In this document: positions 1 through 8,950 of the stretch, piece after piece
Position numbering within the stretch: position 1 is the stretch's first letter
Layout of the letters: the number at the start of each line of letters is the position of its first letter
NCBI GenBank assembly: GCA_964522605.1
Contig: CAZFWV010000210.1
Span: 1-12,331, forward strand
Length of the DNA stretch: 12,331 bases
Direction: 5' to 3'
Source of the DNA: CAVZLD01 sp964522605
GTDB taxonomy: Bacteria > Planctomycetota > Planctomycetia > Pirellulales > Pirellulaceae
Translations under genes and position numbers: made by a program
Notes under the pieces: model-generated
Databases searched by the model: none
Told to the model about the DNA's origin: nothing
Seen by the model: the letters and a program-made list of their open reading frames with translations, nothing else

Positions 1-151
1 TTAGAGCTTGATCCTGCACTGGCAGAGCCAGTGGCACACCGGCGATGGTTGAGTTAGAGCTTGATCCTGCACTGGCAGAGCCAGTGGCACACCGGCGATG
101 GTTGAGTTGGAGCTCGATCCTGCACTGGCAGAGCCAGTGGCACACCGGCGA
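1..151. repeat. 53-bp tandem repeat, nearly three units, each with a hairpin
   Basis: Units start at 1, 54 and 107. The first two are identical over 53 bp; the third differs at a few bases and stops after about 45 bp. Each contains CACTGGC-AGA-GCCAGTG, a perfect 7-bp inverted repeat with a 3-base loop; allowing one bulged base, the stem extends to TG(c)CACTGGC. The repeat runs off the left edge of the window, so the full copy number is unknown. I recall similar CACTGGC/GCCAGTG hairpin repeats scattered through planctomycete genomes, but could not check this here. A minus-strand reading frame across the array is only the repeat translated and is not a gene. Confidence 0.93.
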
Positions 152-444
152 GTCGCGGAGAAGGTGCCAATCACGAATTCCCTGTCCGTAGTCGCTACCC
201 CTGACTTCCGGAAAACTCGCAAAAGGTAACGCGTTGGCGAAACGTTTTTCAGGATTCGTCGGAGGACGCGGGGAAGCACGCAGGAGAAGTCGTTCGTCGA
301 GACGCTTGGTCAAGATTTTGCATCGGCGCAACACGCAGCCCGCAAGGGGGTTACGCGATCGCGTCAAATTCCTCCCTAAAAATCCAGAGAATTCTCGATA
401 CCTTTTGGCGTTTTTGCCAGAATCTGTGGGTAGAGGGACCCTCG
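152..444. other. Intergenic region upstream of the sigma factor
   Basis: No convincing gene is visible. The stretch holds a perfect 12-bp palindrome ACGCGATCGCGT at 353-364 and, from about 365 to 420, an A/T-richer segment that is the likeliest place for the promoter of the sigma-kinase unit. I cannot assign -35/-10 boxes with confidence. A plus-strand frame starting at 234 overlaps the sigma gene out of frame, has arginine-rich low-complexity content, and is judged spurious. Confidence 0.5.
432..437 (+). promoter_or_regulatory. Ribosome binding site of the sigma factor gene
   Basis: AGAGGG lies 7 bases before the ATG at 445, which supports that start. It overlaps the short palindrome GAGGGACCCTC (433-443). 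Confidence 0.5.
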
Positions 445-1074
445 ATGCAAGACGACGGGACGACCGAGCGTTTAATGCGGCGTGCCGCGCAAGGGGACCA
501 TTCTGCCGCCGGAGAGCTGGTCGACCGGCATCGACAGCGACTGTGGCGGATGGTGTCCTTTCGGCTCGATCCGCGGCTCTGCGCGCGGGTTGATGCATCG
601 GACGTCGTGCAGGAATCGCTCGCCGAAGCGATCCAGAAACTCCCTCAGTACGTCGATGAGCGGCCCGTGCCGTTCTATCCCTGGCTGCGTCAAATCGCGT
701 GGCGGCAGATTATGCGTCTGCACGAGGAGCATCTCTACAGCCAAAAGCGATCGGTGTTCAAGGAGCAAAATCGAGTTGTGCCCGTGTCGGACCTTTCTTG
801 CATCGAGCTGGCCCGTCAGTTGGCAGCCAAGAATGTCGGCCCCAGTACGATCATGCGAAAAAACGAGCGAATCGCGCGCGTTCGGCAGGCCATGGAGGCT
901 CTGCAGCCGAATCACCGTGAGGTGCTGATACTGCGATACGTGGAGCTGTTGACGATATCGGAAATCGCAGCCGTCCTGAGGATCTCCGAGGCCGCCGTCA
1001 AAATGCGCCGTGTGCGTGCGCTCGAACAGTTGCGAATCTTGTTGGGAGACGATGATTCGTCCGCGGAGTCATGA
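445..1074 (+). CDS. ECF-type RNA polymerase sigma-70 factor (planctomycete, kinase-linked type)
   Basis: This 209-residue protein has the two-domain layout of an extracytoplasmic-function sigma factor. Region 2 spans roughly residues 20-100 and includes the stretch DASDVVQESLAEAI, typical of the core-binding and -10 helices, followed by FYPWLRQIAWRQ. Region 4 (about 150-205) has the helix-turn-helix LTISEIAAVLRISEAAVKMRRVRAL that reads the -35 element. The roughly 45-residue linker between them is longer than in minimal ECFs, as is usual for planctomycete members. The stop is 3 bp from the start of a giant Ser/Thr kinase, so the two are almost certainly co-transcribed. Planctomycete ECF groups adjacent to such kinases are known, with the kinase proposed to control the sigma factor. 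No anti-sigma gene is visible next to it. The cognate promoters cannot be deduced from this window. Confidence 0.93.
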   Translation: MQDDGTTERLMRRAAQGDHSAAGELVDRHRQRLWRMVSFRLDPRLCARVDASDVVQESLAEAIQKLPQYVDERPVPFYPWLRQIAWRQIMRLHEEHLYSQKRSVFKEQNRVVPVSDLSCIELARQLAAKNVGPSTIMRKNERIARVRQAMEALQPNHREVLILRYVELLTISEIAAVLRISEAAVKMRRVRALEQLRILLGDDDSSAES

Positions 1075-1077
1075 ATC

Positions 1078-4000
1078 ATGGCCAGACCTACCGCTTCAAA
1101 TCCGTCCGAATCGGCTATGGATTCTGAGTTCCTCGAATTGGTCGAGAGGCTCGAACAGCAGTTGCTCACAGGAAAGCCGCTGAACCTGGACGAGTTGACA
1201 CGTGACCATCCCGAGCACGCGACCAGGTTGAGGCGCCTCGTGCCGGCGATGCAGGCCGCCGCGGAATTGGGCAGTTCGACGACAGAATTGCCCGCGTCGA
1301 GTTCGGACGTTGCTGTTGGCGGCGGCGATCCCCATTGTTTGGGCGAGTTTCGCCTGATCCGTGAAATTGGTCGTGGCGGGATGGGAATTGTTTACGAGGC
1401 CGAGCAACTTACATTGCGTCGTCGGGTTGCGCTCAAGGTGATGCCATTTGCTGCCGTGCTGGATCCTCGCCAATTAGAACGGTTTCGAAACGAGGCTCAG
1501 GCGGCTGCGACGCTGCATCACACGAATATTGTGCCGATCTACTCCGTCGGTTGTGACCGGGGTGTGCATTATTACGCGATGCAATACATCGAGGGGCCAA
1601 GCTTGGCGGTGATCCTGCAGCAATTGCGCCAAGCAGAGTCGATTCCCGCCAACAGAACGGCAACGCCTGCCGATGCCAGCTCGAACAAAGCTGTCGCCGA
1701 GGGAAGTGTTGTTCCCAGAGACCGGTCCGTGCGTTCGTTATCCCCTCTCGCCTGCGGAAAAGTGCTGGGTGATGAGGCGACTTGCAGCGGATCAAACCCT
1801 CACCCTAACCCTCTGCCGCAAGCGCAAGAGGGGACTCAGACAAAGCCCGACACGCAACCCATCGCCGCGCTGACCACCGCCTACTCTCGTGATCGGTCCN
1901 NNNNNNNNNNNNNNNNNNNNNNNNNNNNNNNNNNNNNNNNNNNNNNNNNNNNNNNNNNNNNNNNNNNNNNNNNNNNNNNNNNNNNNNNNNNNNNNNNNNG
2001 CCCGACACGCAACCCATCGCCGCGCTGACCACCGCCTACTCTCGTGATCGGTCCCAGTTCTTTCGAGACATCGCGCGGTTGGGGATCGATGTGGCGGGCG
2101 CCCTGGAGCAAGCACATGCTCAGGGCATCATTCATCGCGACATCAAACCGGCGAATCTCCTGTTGGACACGACCGGTCGCCTCTGGGTCACCGATTTTGG
2201 ACTCGCGCGTCTGGAGACGGGTACCGGAATTACCATGTCGGGCGATGTCATGGGTACGTTGCGCTATATGAGTCCCGAACAGGCACAGGGTGAGCGGCAT
2301 GCGGTGGGTCCGCATTCCGACATCTACTCTCTGGGGGCCACTCTCTATGAACTGTTAACTCTGCAACCGGTCTTTTCGACGGATGATCGTGCCCAGCTGA
2401 TCCAGCAGATTGCTGAGCGGGAGCCACGTCGATTGCGATCCATGGATCCACGTGTTCCCCCCGACCTGGAAACGATCGTGCTGAAGACATTGCAGAAGTC
2501 TCCCGAGGATCGCTATCCCTCGGCGCGGGCGCTGGCGGATGACCTGCAGCGATTCTTAGATCAGCGTCCCATTCGGGCCAAGCGGCCCAGCCCCCTGACC
2601 CGTGCGGTTCGCTGGTCTCGGCGTCATACCGAGACTCTCGCTGCTGTGATTTCTGTGCTCCTTTTCACGACCCTTGTCAGCCTGTCGCTGGCGGCATGGG
2701 CGATGCGAGAACGCGGTGAGGCACAGACAAACTTGGTCGACGCCCAGCGACAGCGCAGCCGAGCACTTGATGCCGAATCACTTGCCAGACAGCAGGAAGA
2801 ACTGGCGAAGCGCCAACGCGACGCAGTTGAGTCGGACCTCTACATTACGAACGCGCAGTTGGCACAACAGGCTCTGGATGAGGGAGTGCCACAGCGTCTG
2901 TTTTCCAGCCTCGCTGCGATGCAGCCTCGGCCGGGAAGGCCCGATCTGCGGGGCTGGGAATGGTATTACCTTGTGTCCCAGACTCATCGGGAACGGTTCA
3001 CGTTTCCGCTTCAGGGATGTGGTGAAGCGATCAATCCGATTGCCTGGAGTCCGGATGGAATGAGCTTGGCGTCGATCGATCGTCTGCTGTTGTCGATCAA
3101 TATTTGGGATCTGGATACCGGACGGTTGAAGAGAACGCTGCAAAACTGTCCCCACGATCAGGAGTTCTGTCTGGCCTGGAGCCCCGAGGGGCAGTATCTC
3201 GCTGCCGGAGGCGATCGGAGAGTGATCCTCGTTTGGGACGTGGAGACGGGCTCGCAAGTGAGCTGTCTGCGCGGCCACGCGGCCACGGTGCGCAGCTTGA
3301 ACTGGTCAAAGGCCAATGGTCAGTTGGTGTCCGCAAGTGACGACGGCAAGATTCGCTTCTGGAATCCCCTGAAGGGCGAGTGCTTTTCTTCGCAGACGGT
3401 TTCGCGGCCCGTGCATTTGCTGGAATCGAGCCCGGATGGAAAGCAGTTGTTGGTTGCTATAGGACCACCCCATGGAGAGGCTTCCTGGAATGCTCCCACA
3501 GTACAGCTTCGCCAAGCCGACAGCGGCAACGTGATCAACGAATGGGAGGCCAGTTGTGCAACATTCAGCCCGGATGGTTCTTGCCTATCGCTTCTGATTC
3601 CCCAAGCAGGTCCTCAGGTCGTACGGATCGTCAATTGGAGAACGAACGAGCGCATCGCCGAGTACCGCAAGCCTTGTGATACGCATCCAGCATGGAGTCG
3701 GGACGGTCTACACTTGGCAACGGCGAATCGGGGAGGAACCATCGATATTCTCGATTCGCAGACGGCAGCTGTCGTTTCGTCCATTCTCACGGAATCCGAC
3801 GCGGTCTCGGTCGTCTGGAGTCCCGACAGGAGTGCTCTCGCCGCAGGCCTTTCCAACGGAATGGTCAAAGTCTGGGACCGGGCTGACTCGCCGTCGGACT
3901 GCCGGGTCCATCGAGTGGACCGATATGCACTCTCGTTGGCCTTTTCGCCCGATGGCCGCCGTCTATTGGTCGGTGGACGATTCGGACTCGTGAAGATCTT

Positions 4001-6224
4001 GGATGCGGTAACCGCGGAAGAAGAGATGTCCTTGAAGCTGGGCATGGGCTGGATCGATGCGGTTGCCTGGAGCCCGGATGGCAAGTACTTCACGGCCAAA
4101 CAACCCGAAGTCTACGACGCGCAGACGGGCGAGCCTGTGGGACCGTCGATAGCGACCGCGGAGGAATCGATCGGCTCGCTGACTTGGAGCCCCGATGGTA
4201 AGTTCCTCACGGCTGCGACGACGAGGCTCCGTTTCGGCCAATCCGAATCTCGCGTTCGGTTGTTTGATGCCAAGAGTCGTCAGGAGATTGCCAAGACCTC
4301 CTTCGGACCGAGTTTCGGTGCGCTGTGGAGTCCCAATGGGAAATACATCGCCAGTGGAGGGACTCTCAATCGCGTTTGGGATTCCGCCTTGCGTCAAGTC
4401 GCTGCAATGGAAGACAGTTCGGGAGGCTGTATTGCCTGGAGTTCCGACAGTCGGCTGTTGGCCCATGGTTTGGACGATGGAACGATCACCATCTATGATG
4501 CGGCGACATGGAAAGCGAGAAACGTTTTGCGTGGTCACGGTGCCGAAGTCACGTCCCTTGCCTGGCATCCTCGAATGCCGCGTCTGGGATCTGGCTGCAT
4601 CGACGGAACGATCAAGATCTGGGATCCGTCCGCCGCCCGCGAACTGCTCGCACTCCAGGCCCATACAGATCAAGTCAATCAAGTCGCTTGGAGTCCCGAT
4701 GGGCTTCGCTTCGCCTCCGTGAGTCATGACGCGACGGTCCGGATCTGGGACCGTTCGGGCGCGGATCGGTATGTCAGTTCCGATGCGGCCCTGCGTCGAG
4801 AAGCGTATCAGCAGGTCGAAGCGGGAAAACTTGACGAGGCGATCGAAACGCTCGGGCGACTCCGCAACCTGCACTCCCAGGAACATCTGTTGACGAGACA
4901 GGTGGAACGGTTGAAATGGCGGCAGGCGATTCAAATGGCATGCGATGGTCAAATCAATAACGCAGTGTCGCGGTTGGAGCGACTGAAAGAACAATCGCCA
5001 GATCTGCCCGACTATCGTCTGCAACTTCCCCGAAAGCTTTTCCAGGATACGCCTGGCCAGGCGATTGCGATGTTGGAGAAGTCGACGGAAGAATTTCCCG
5101 AGCGGGAGTCGTATCGCGACGAGCTTGCGTTCCTCTACGAAACACGAGCGCGGCAGCTATGCGAATCAGGCGAGTTCGAAGAAGCGGAGCGGATTTGTCG
5201 CAGCTTGATCGAAGAGTTTTCCGACCGCCCCGACTTCCGCGCAGAGATCGCCTATCAGATGGCGAAAAAGGGTCGCTTAGAGGAGACAATGGCGGTGTTC
5301 GATAAGCTCGCTGATGAGTTTCAAGAAATGCCAGACTATCGACCAGATCTGGCTCAATACTTGGCAGCCGGCGGTGAGCACGCGATGGCTGTATCGATTT
5401 ATGAAAAACTCGTTGGCGATTACCCGGACGAACCAGATTACCGTGCAAGACTGGGTAGTCACCTGCGGTTGCGGTCCCAGGGACGCTCGGACGAAGCCCT
5501 CGCGATCCTGCAGTCGCTGGTCGATGAGTTTCCTGCAGTATCCGAATATCGCATGGCATTGGCCGATGCCTTTCAGCATCGCGGAAAATACTTCGACTTT
5601 GGTCAGGCGGATTACGACAAGGCGATCGAGGCATACGACCAGGCCGTTGTGTTGGTTCAGCAGCTCATTGACGAATTCCCCTCTGTGCAGTCGCACCGCG
5701 AGAAGCTCGCCGACATTCTCGAATACCGGGCGGCAGCGAAACGAAAGAAGGGAGATGTGGAAGGGGAACTCGCCGATCTGGCAGAGATCCGCCACGTGGG
5801 AACCAAGAATCCGGATGTCTGCAATCGTGCTGTCGCGCGCCTCATTCACCAGATCGGCCCCGAAAGCCGCTTCGCGCAAGCCGCGCTGGACCTTGCCCAA
5901 CTCGCAGTCCAGTTAGAGCCGCGCAGTACAGTCCATCACAATTGCCTCGGAGTGGCTCAATACCGAGCAGGCAATTGGGAGGCAGCGATCCAGGAACTGA
6001 AGCATTTAGGATCCGCTGACGAGGAGTACTGGGTCTTCCTCGCAATGGCCTACTGGCAACTGGGTGATCGCGCTGAGGCACGTCGTTACTATGACCGGGT
6101 AGTCCGATATGCAGATACCCAAAGCCCCACGGATCCACTGCTTGCGCGCTATATCAACGAGGCGGCACAGTTGCTGGGGATTGAATCAAGTCCAGTCAAT
6201 GAGAAACAAGATGGACCGACATAG
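1078..6224 (+). CDS. Membrane-anchored Ser/Thr protein kinase with WD40 propellers and TPR region (interrupted by a scaffold gap)
   Basis: Removing 1900-2054 (the Ns plus one duplicated copy) gives a single frame of 1,663 codons; residues below use that numbering. The kinase domain (about 91-435) has the glycine loop GRGGMG from residue 98, VALK lysine 120, alpha-C Glu139, HRD with Asp303, DFG Asp321, SPE at 347-349 and the alpha-F motif SDIYSLG, so it should be catalytically active. One transmembrane segment lies at about 469-492, followed by a coiled coil (about 493-550) and the planctomycete motif DLRGWEWYYL near 575. I count about 14 WD40 repeats from about 600 to 1180 (AWSPDG...WD pattern), enough for two seven-bladed propellers, then TPR-like helical repeats to the C-terminus. 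The likely role is sensing through the extracytoplasmic C-terminal region and phosphorylating a cytoplasmic target, plausibly the adjacent sigma factor. The linker between N- and C-lobes (about 190-275) is long and contains a translated palindromic repeat. ATG 1078 is taken as start; an in-frame ATG at 1117 is possible. Confidence 0.9.
1741..1834 (+). repeat. About 95-bp imperfect palindrome (REP/MITE-like) inserted in the kinase linker
   Basis: The left arm (1741-1777, beginning TCCCCTCTCGCCTGCGG) resembles the reverse complement of the right arm (1793-1834, which read in reverse begins TCCCCTCTTGCGCTTGCGG). Both arms continue with similar GGGTGA.GAGG sequence, and a spacer of about 15 bp separates them. 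The right arm also folds on itself (CCCTCT...AGAGGG). In the kinase frame it reads as SPLACGK...SNPHPNPLPQAQEGT. The peptide NPHPNPLP.EGT is, from general knowledge, the usual translation of a widespread bacterial interspersed repeat, so this is best explained as an in-frame repeat insertion rather than kinase sequence. Confidence 0.8.
1845..1899 (+). repeat. 55-bp sequence duplicated across the assembly gap, left copy
   Basis: Identical to 2000-2054. It ends exactly at the first N, so it is most simply a contig end that overlaps the next contig. Confidence 0.95.
1900..1999. other. Scaffold gap of exactly 100 N
   Basis: A run of 100 N is a conventional gap of unknown size. The flanking 55-bp identity and the frame restored by overlap indicate that the true gap size is probably minus 55, i.e. 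no sequence is missing. Confidence 0.97.
2000..2054 (+). repeat. 55-bp sequence duplicated across the assembly gap, right copy
   Basis: Begins at the first base after the Ns and matches 1845-1899 base for base. Both copies encode PDTQPIAALTTAYSRDRS, and only the right copy continues into the conserved kinase sequence QFFRDIARLGID. Confidence 0.95.
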
Positions 6225-6453
6225 TGACGTCTGGAGTATTACGCCATTCGGGGACTCGAGAAGACCATGCGGCGTTCGGTTCGATTGACCGGGTGATCGG
6301 TCGCGTTCCAGAACGCCTTCGCCGATCTGTTCCTCGCGCGCGTTCCACCCCCAACCACGGTGCTCCCCGTGGTGCTCACTTCGTGCCGTGGTGAGCGCCA
6401 TGGTGAGCGCAAGTTCGCGCGGATTTGCATCGAGGGGGCGCGATTTGCACTGA
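6225..6453. repeat. Non-coding spacer with nested hairpins after the kinase gene
   Basis: No supported gene. ACCACGG (6354-6360) pairs perfectly with CCGTGGT (6367-6373) around a 6-base loop. Overlapping it, TGGTGCTCAC (6370-6379) pairs with GTGAGCGCCA (6391-6400) with one mismatch, so the two hairpins are mutually exclusive. TGGTGAGCGC occurs twice at 12-bp spacing (6389, 6401). No T-run follows, so a classical intrinsic terminator is not supported, although these structures could end or stabilise the kinase transcript. They may also be remnants of an interspersed repeat. Confidence 0.55.
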
Positions 6454-7494
6454 AGGAGGTGCGGGCGAGAGCGACACAAAGTCAAAGCCCGCCAAGAGAT
6501 CGAGGCATGGAGCCTGATCGAGAAAGGGGATCATTGGTTCTATGTCGACGGGACAGAAGAGCCATCTCCGTTTCCCGACTTGGCGTGGACCACTCCTGAG
6601 TTTGACGAGCGTGACTGGTAGGCTGGCCAGGAGGGATTCGACTATGGATCGACAAATGACCTGGAACAAGTGCAAACTGTCTTGACCGAGATGCAAAGAA
6701 GCTACACAACGCTTTATCTTCGTCATCGCTTCTCTGTTGCGGAGTTGGAGGGCCTAGAATCACTCAAGCTCCACGTGGGTTACGACGACGCGTTTATCGT
6801 GTACATCAACGGAGTCGAAGTTGCACGAGCGGGAGTGGGGACCGCCAGTGACCCGGTCGCCTTCGACGGCCGGGCGAATCGCTCGCGCGAATTCCAATTT
6901 TGCGAACTGTTTGACATTGACCTCGCACAGTTACCTGACTTGATCCCTGCCGGCGATGCGAACGTACTGGCCATCCAAGGCGTGAATCGCTCGCTGACGG
7001 ACAGCGATTTTGTGATCGCCAATCTCCAGCTCGACGGCATCTTGCTTCACGGCGATTTCAACGGTAACGCTGTGCTGGATTTGGCAGACCTGGCAGCACT
7101 TACGGCCGAAGTCCAGGCAGGGACGTCCGACGGAATGTTTGACATTGACCAAGATGGACTCGTCGACCTGAGTGATCACGCAATCTGGATCGAGAAGCTT
7201 CGGAGAACTCACTATGGCGACGCCAACCTCGACGGCGAGTTCAATACGGGCGACCTTGCGCAGGTGTTAGGAGCGGGCAAGTACAAGACACACGAGTACG
7301 CCTCCTGGTCCGAAGGTGAATGGAACGGTGATGGCGTCTTCGACACGGGCGACCTGGTGAAAGCGTTGGACGACGGTGGATACGAGATTGGGCCGCGCAA
7401 ACAGGCAGCTGTCCCGGAACCAAGAACATTGGCGTTAATGGTGACTGCTGCGTACTTCTTCGTCATGCGTTCTCGCGCCGCACGTCGATTGGTT
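6454..7494 (+). pseudogene. 5'-truncated exported protein: beta-sandwich, dockerin-like EF-hands, VPEP anchor
   Basis: Coding character begins after a TGA at 6451-6453 with ARQEIEAWSLIEKGDHWFY, with no start codon or signal peptide, and is cut by TAG at 6619-6621 (FDERDW-stop-AGQEGFDYG). The continuity of sense on both sides shows the TAG is an interruption, probably one substitution from CAG or AAG. A GTG at 6670 could open a shorter frame, but it would be cytoplasmic. Then come a galactose-binding-like beta-sandwich (about 6690-7050, with YDDAFIVYINGVEVA), four dockerin/EF-hand loops (DFNGNAVLD at about 7060, DIDQDGLVD, DANLDGEFN, EWNGDGVFD), and a VPEP sorting motif near 7413 with a hydrophobic segment and basic tail RSRAARR. 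Intact relatives would be exported, bind calcium and be anchored through an exosortase. There is no stop after the tail: the frame runs directly into the next gene. Confidence 0.75.
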
Positions 7495-8950
7495 CTGCTG
7501 CTCCTGCCGTTGATTCTCGTAACATTCGGCGCCACCCACGCTGACATCTACCGCTGGGATAACCGCGAAGTAATTCCGGGCACGGAGGGGATTGAGCCGG
7601 GGCCGGGGGTGGATTTAAGCGGGATGGATTTGCGGTACGCAGATCTGACTGGAGAGAACCTCCAGCGAGCCAATTTCGAGGCTTCGAATCTTGGCAACGC
7701 TAGTCTGCGGTGGGCAGACCTGTTAGAGGCCAACCTAACGGACGTCCTGGTGACTTGGGCAGATCTCTGGTCGACAGGCGGGCTAACCAAGGAGCAGCTC
7801 TACCTGACTGATGCGGTGTTGACAGGTGCACGACTGCAGGACACCACTGCGATACGAAGGAACAGTTCTATTCTACGCGAAGTTACAGGAACAGAGACTT
7901 GCGACGAATCGGCCTATTGGGAAACGACCTGACCGGATGGGACTTCAGCGGACAGGACCTCTCAGGAGCCTTCTTTGCAGAAGGACAGGAGAGTCTCGTT
8001 GCGAGTGATTTGACCGGTGTCAACTTTGAGGGAGCCAACCTTACTGACGTCGTGTTCTGGGCACCTCTCGAAGGAGTGACTCTTACCGGAGCGATTGTCG
8101 ATGGTGCAGACTTTGATTTTTTTTGGGCTCGAGCCGATTATCGGCAACTCAATTGTATTCCACCGCGAGCTATCAGGAAGGACACCTGCGGGAGATTGGA
8201 ATTCAATTCGGGGATCTAACAGGCTGGAATCTGGCCGGTCAAGATCTAGGCAATGCCGGTCTCGTCCATGCGACACTCGACAATACAAATTTGGCAGGAG
8301 CGAACCTTGGGAACGCAAACCTGTCTCACGCCCAGAGCATGTCATCGTCCGTCGTGGATTCCAACACTGTCTACAACCAATGGACGTCCTTCCCTGAAGA
8401 CTTCGATCCGGAGGAACGTGGGCGGACGTTCGTGCAATCACAACCGGGGGATTTCTACCCGGATGATTCTCTGGATAGCGCCGACATTAACCGACTAACG
8501 AGCAGGATCGTGAGCCAACCGGGCCGGGATAACCTCCTCCACACATGGCTTCCTCGCGAGATGTTCGACCTGAACGGTGATTCACGGATTGACCAAGAGG
8601 ACCATCGCATCTGGGTGCAGAACCTTAAGGGAACTTGGTTTGGTGACGCCAATCTTGACGGAGAATTCAGCAGTTCGGATCTTGTACAAGTATTGGTCGC
8701 TGGTTTGTATGAGACGGGACGGTCGGAAGGGTGGAGCAGCTACCGAAGCGGAGTCGGCTGGTCCGAAGGCGACTGGAACGGCGACGGTGTGTTCGACACG
8801 GGCGACTTGGTGATCGCGCTGGAGGACGGCGGCTACGAGTTGGGGCCGCGAACGGATGCGGCGGCGGTGCCGGAGCCGGGAGCGTGGCTGCTGATCGTGC
8901 TCGGAGTTTCCTTCGTTCTCGTCCGGCCAAGAACATCAGCCGAACTCTAA
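7465..8950 (+). pseudogene. Secreted pentapeptide-repeat protein with dockerin-like module and VPEP anchor, two frame changes
   Basis: ATG 7465 starts a good signal peptide (basic MRSRAARR, hydrophobic LVLLLLPLILVTF, then GATHA before DIYRWDN). Pentapeptide repeats of the A(N/D)LXX type follow (VDLSG, ADLTG, ANLTD, SNLGN), which fold as a right-handed quadrilateral beta-helix. The first frame stops at 7932. The homologous sequence continues in another frame from about 7850 (TKEQFYSTRSY, NDLTGWDFSGQDLSG) to 8219, and then, after a T8 run at 8117-8124, in a third frame to 8950 (ATQLYSTASYQEG, GDLTGWNLAGQDLGN). The last part holds EF-hand/dockerin loops (DLNGDSRID, DANLDGEFS, DWNGDGVFD) and AAAVPEP plus a membrane segment and a short charged tail. 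Signal peptide, repeats, dockerin and anchor in the expected order show one ancestral gene of about 490 codons. Sequencing error is possible, but the adjacent 5-kb and 1.8-kb genes need no corrections. Confidence 0.75.

Noticed and set aside
1..279. Minus-strand reading frame over the left edge
   Set aside because: It is a translation of the 53-bp tandem repeat, with the same peptide repeated, and shows no independent coding signs.
353..364. Palindrome ACGCGATCGCGT as an operator
   Set aside because: Perfect 12-bp palindromes of this GC-rich kind occur by chance or as methylation/restriction sites; no second copy or promoter context supports an operator.
234..593. Plus-strand 119-codon frame overlapping the sigma factor start
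   Set aside because: Arginine-rich, without a domain, and it overlaps the well-supported sigma gene in another frame.
3963..5024. Long minus-strand frame (353 codons) opposite the WD40/TPR region
   Set aside because: It is antisense to a strongly supported repeat protein and has no domain; long antisense frames are common in GC-rich genes.
2079..6224. Kinase beginning after the gap as a separate gene
   Set aside because: The TTG at 2079 lies inside the conserved kinase sequence and would remove the ATP-binding lobe; the overlap across the gap shows a single gene starting at 1078.
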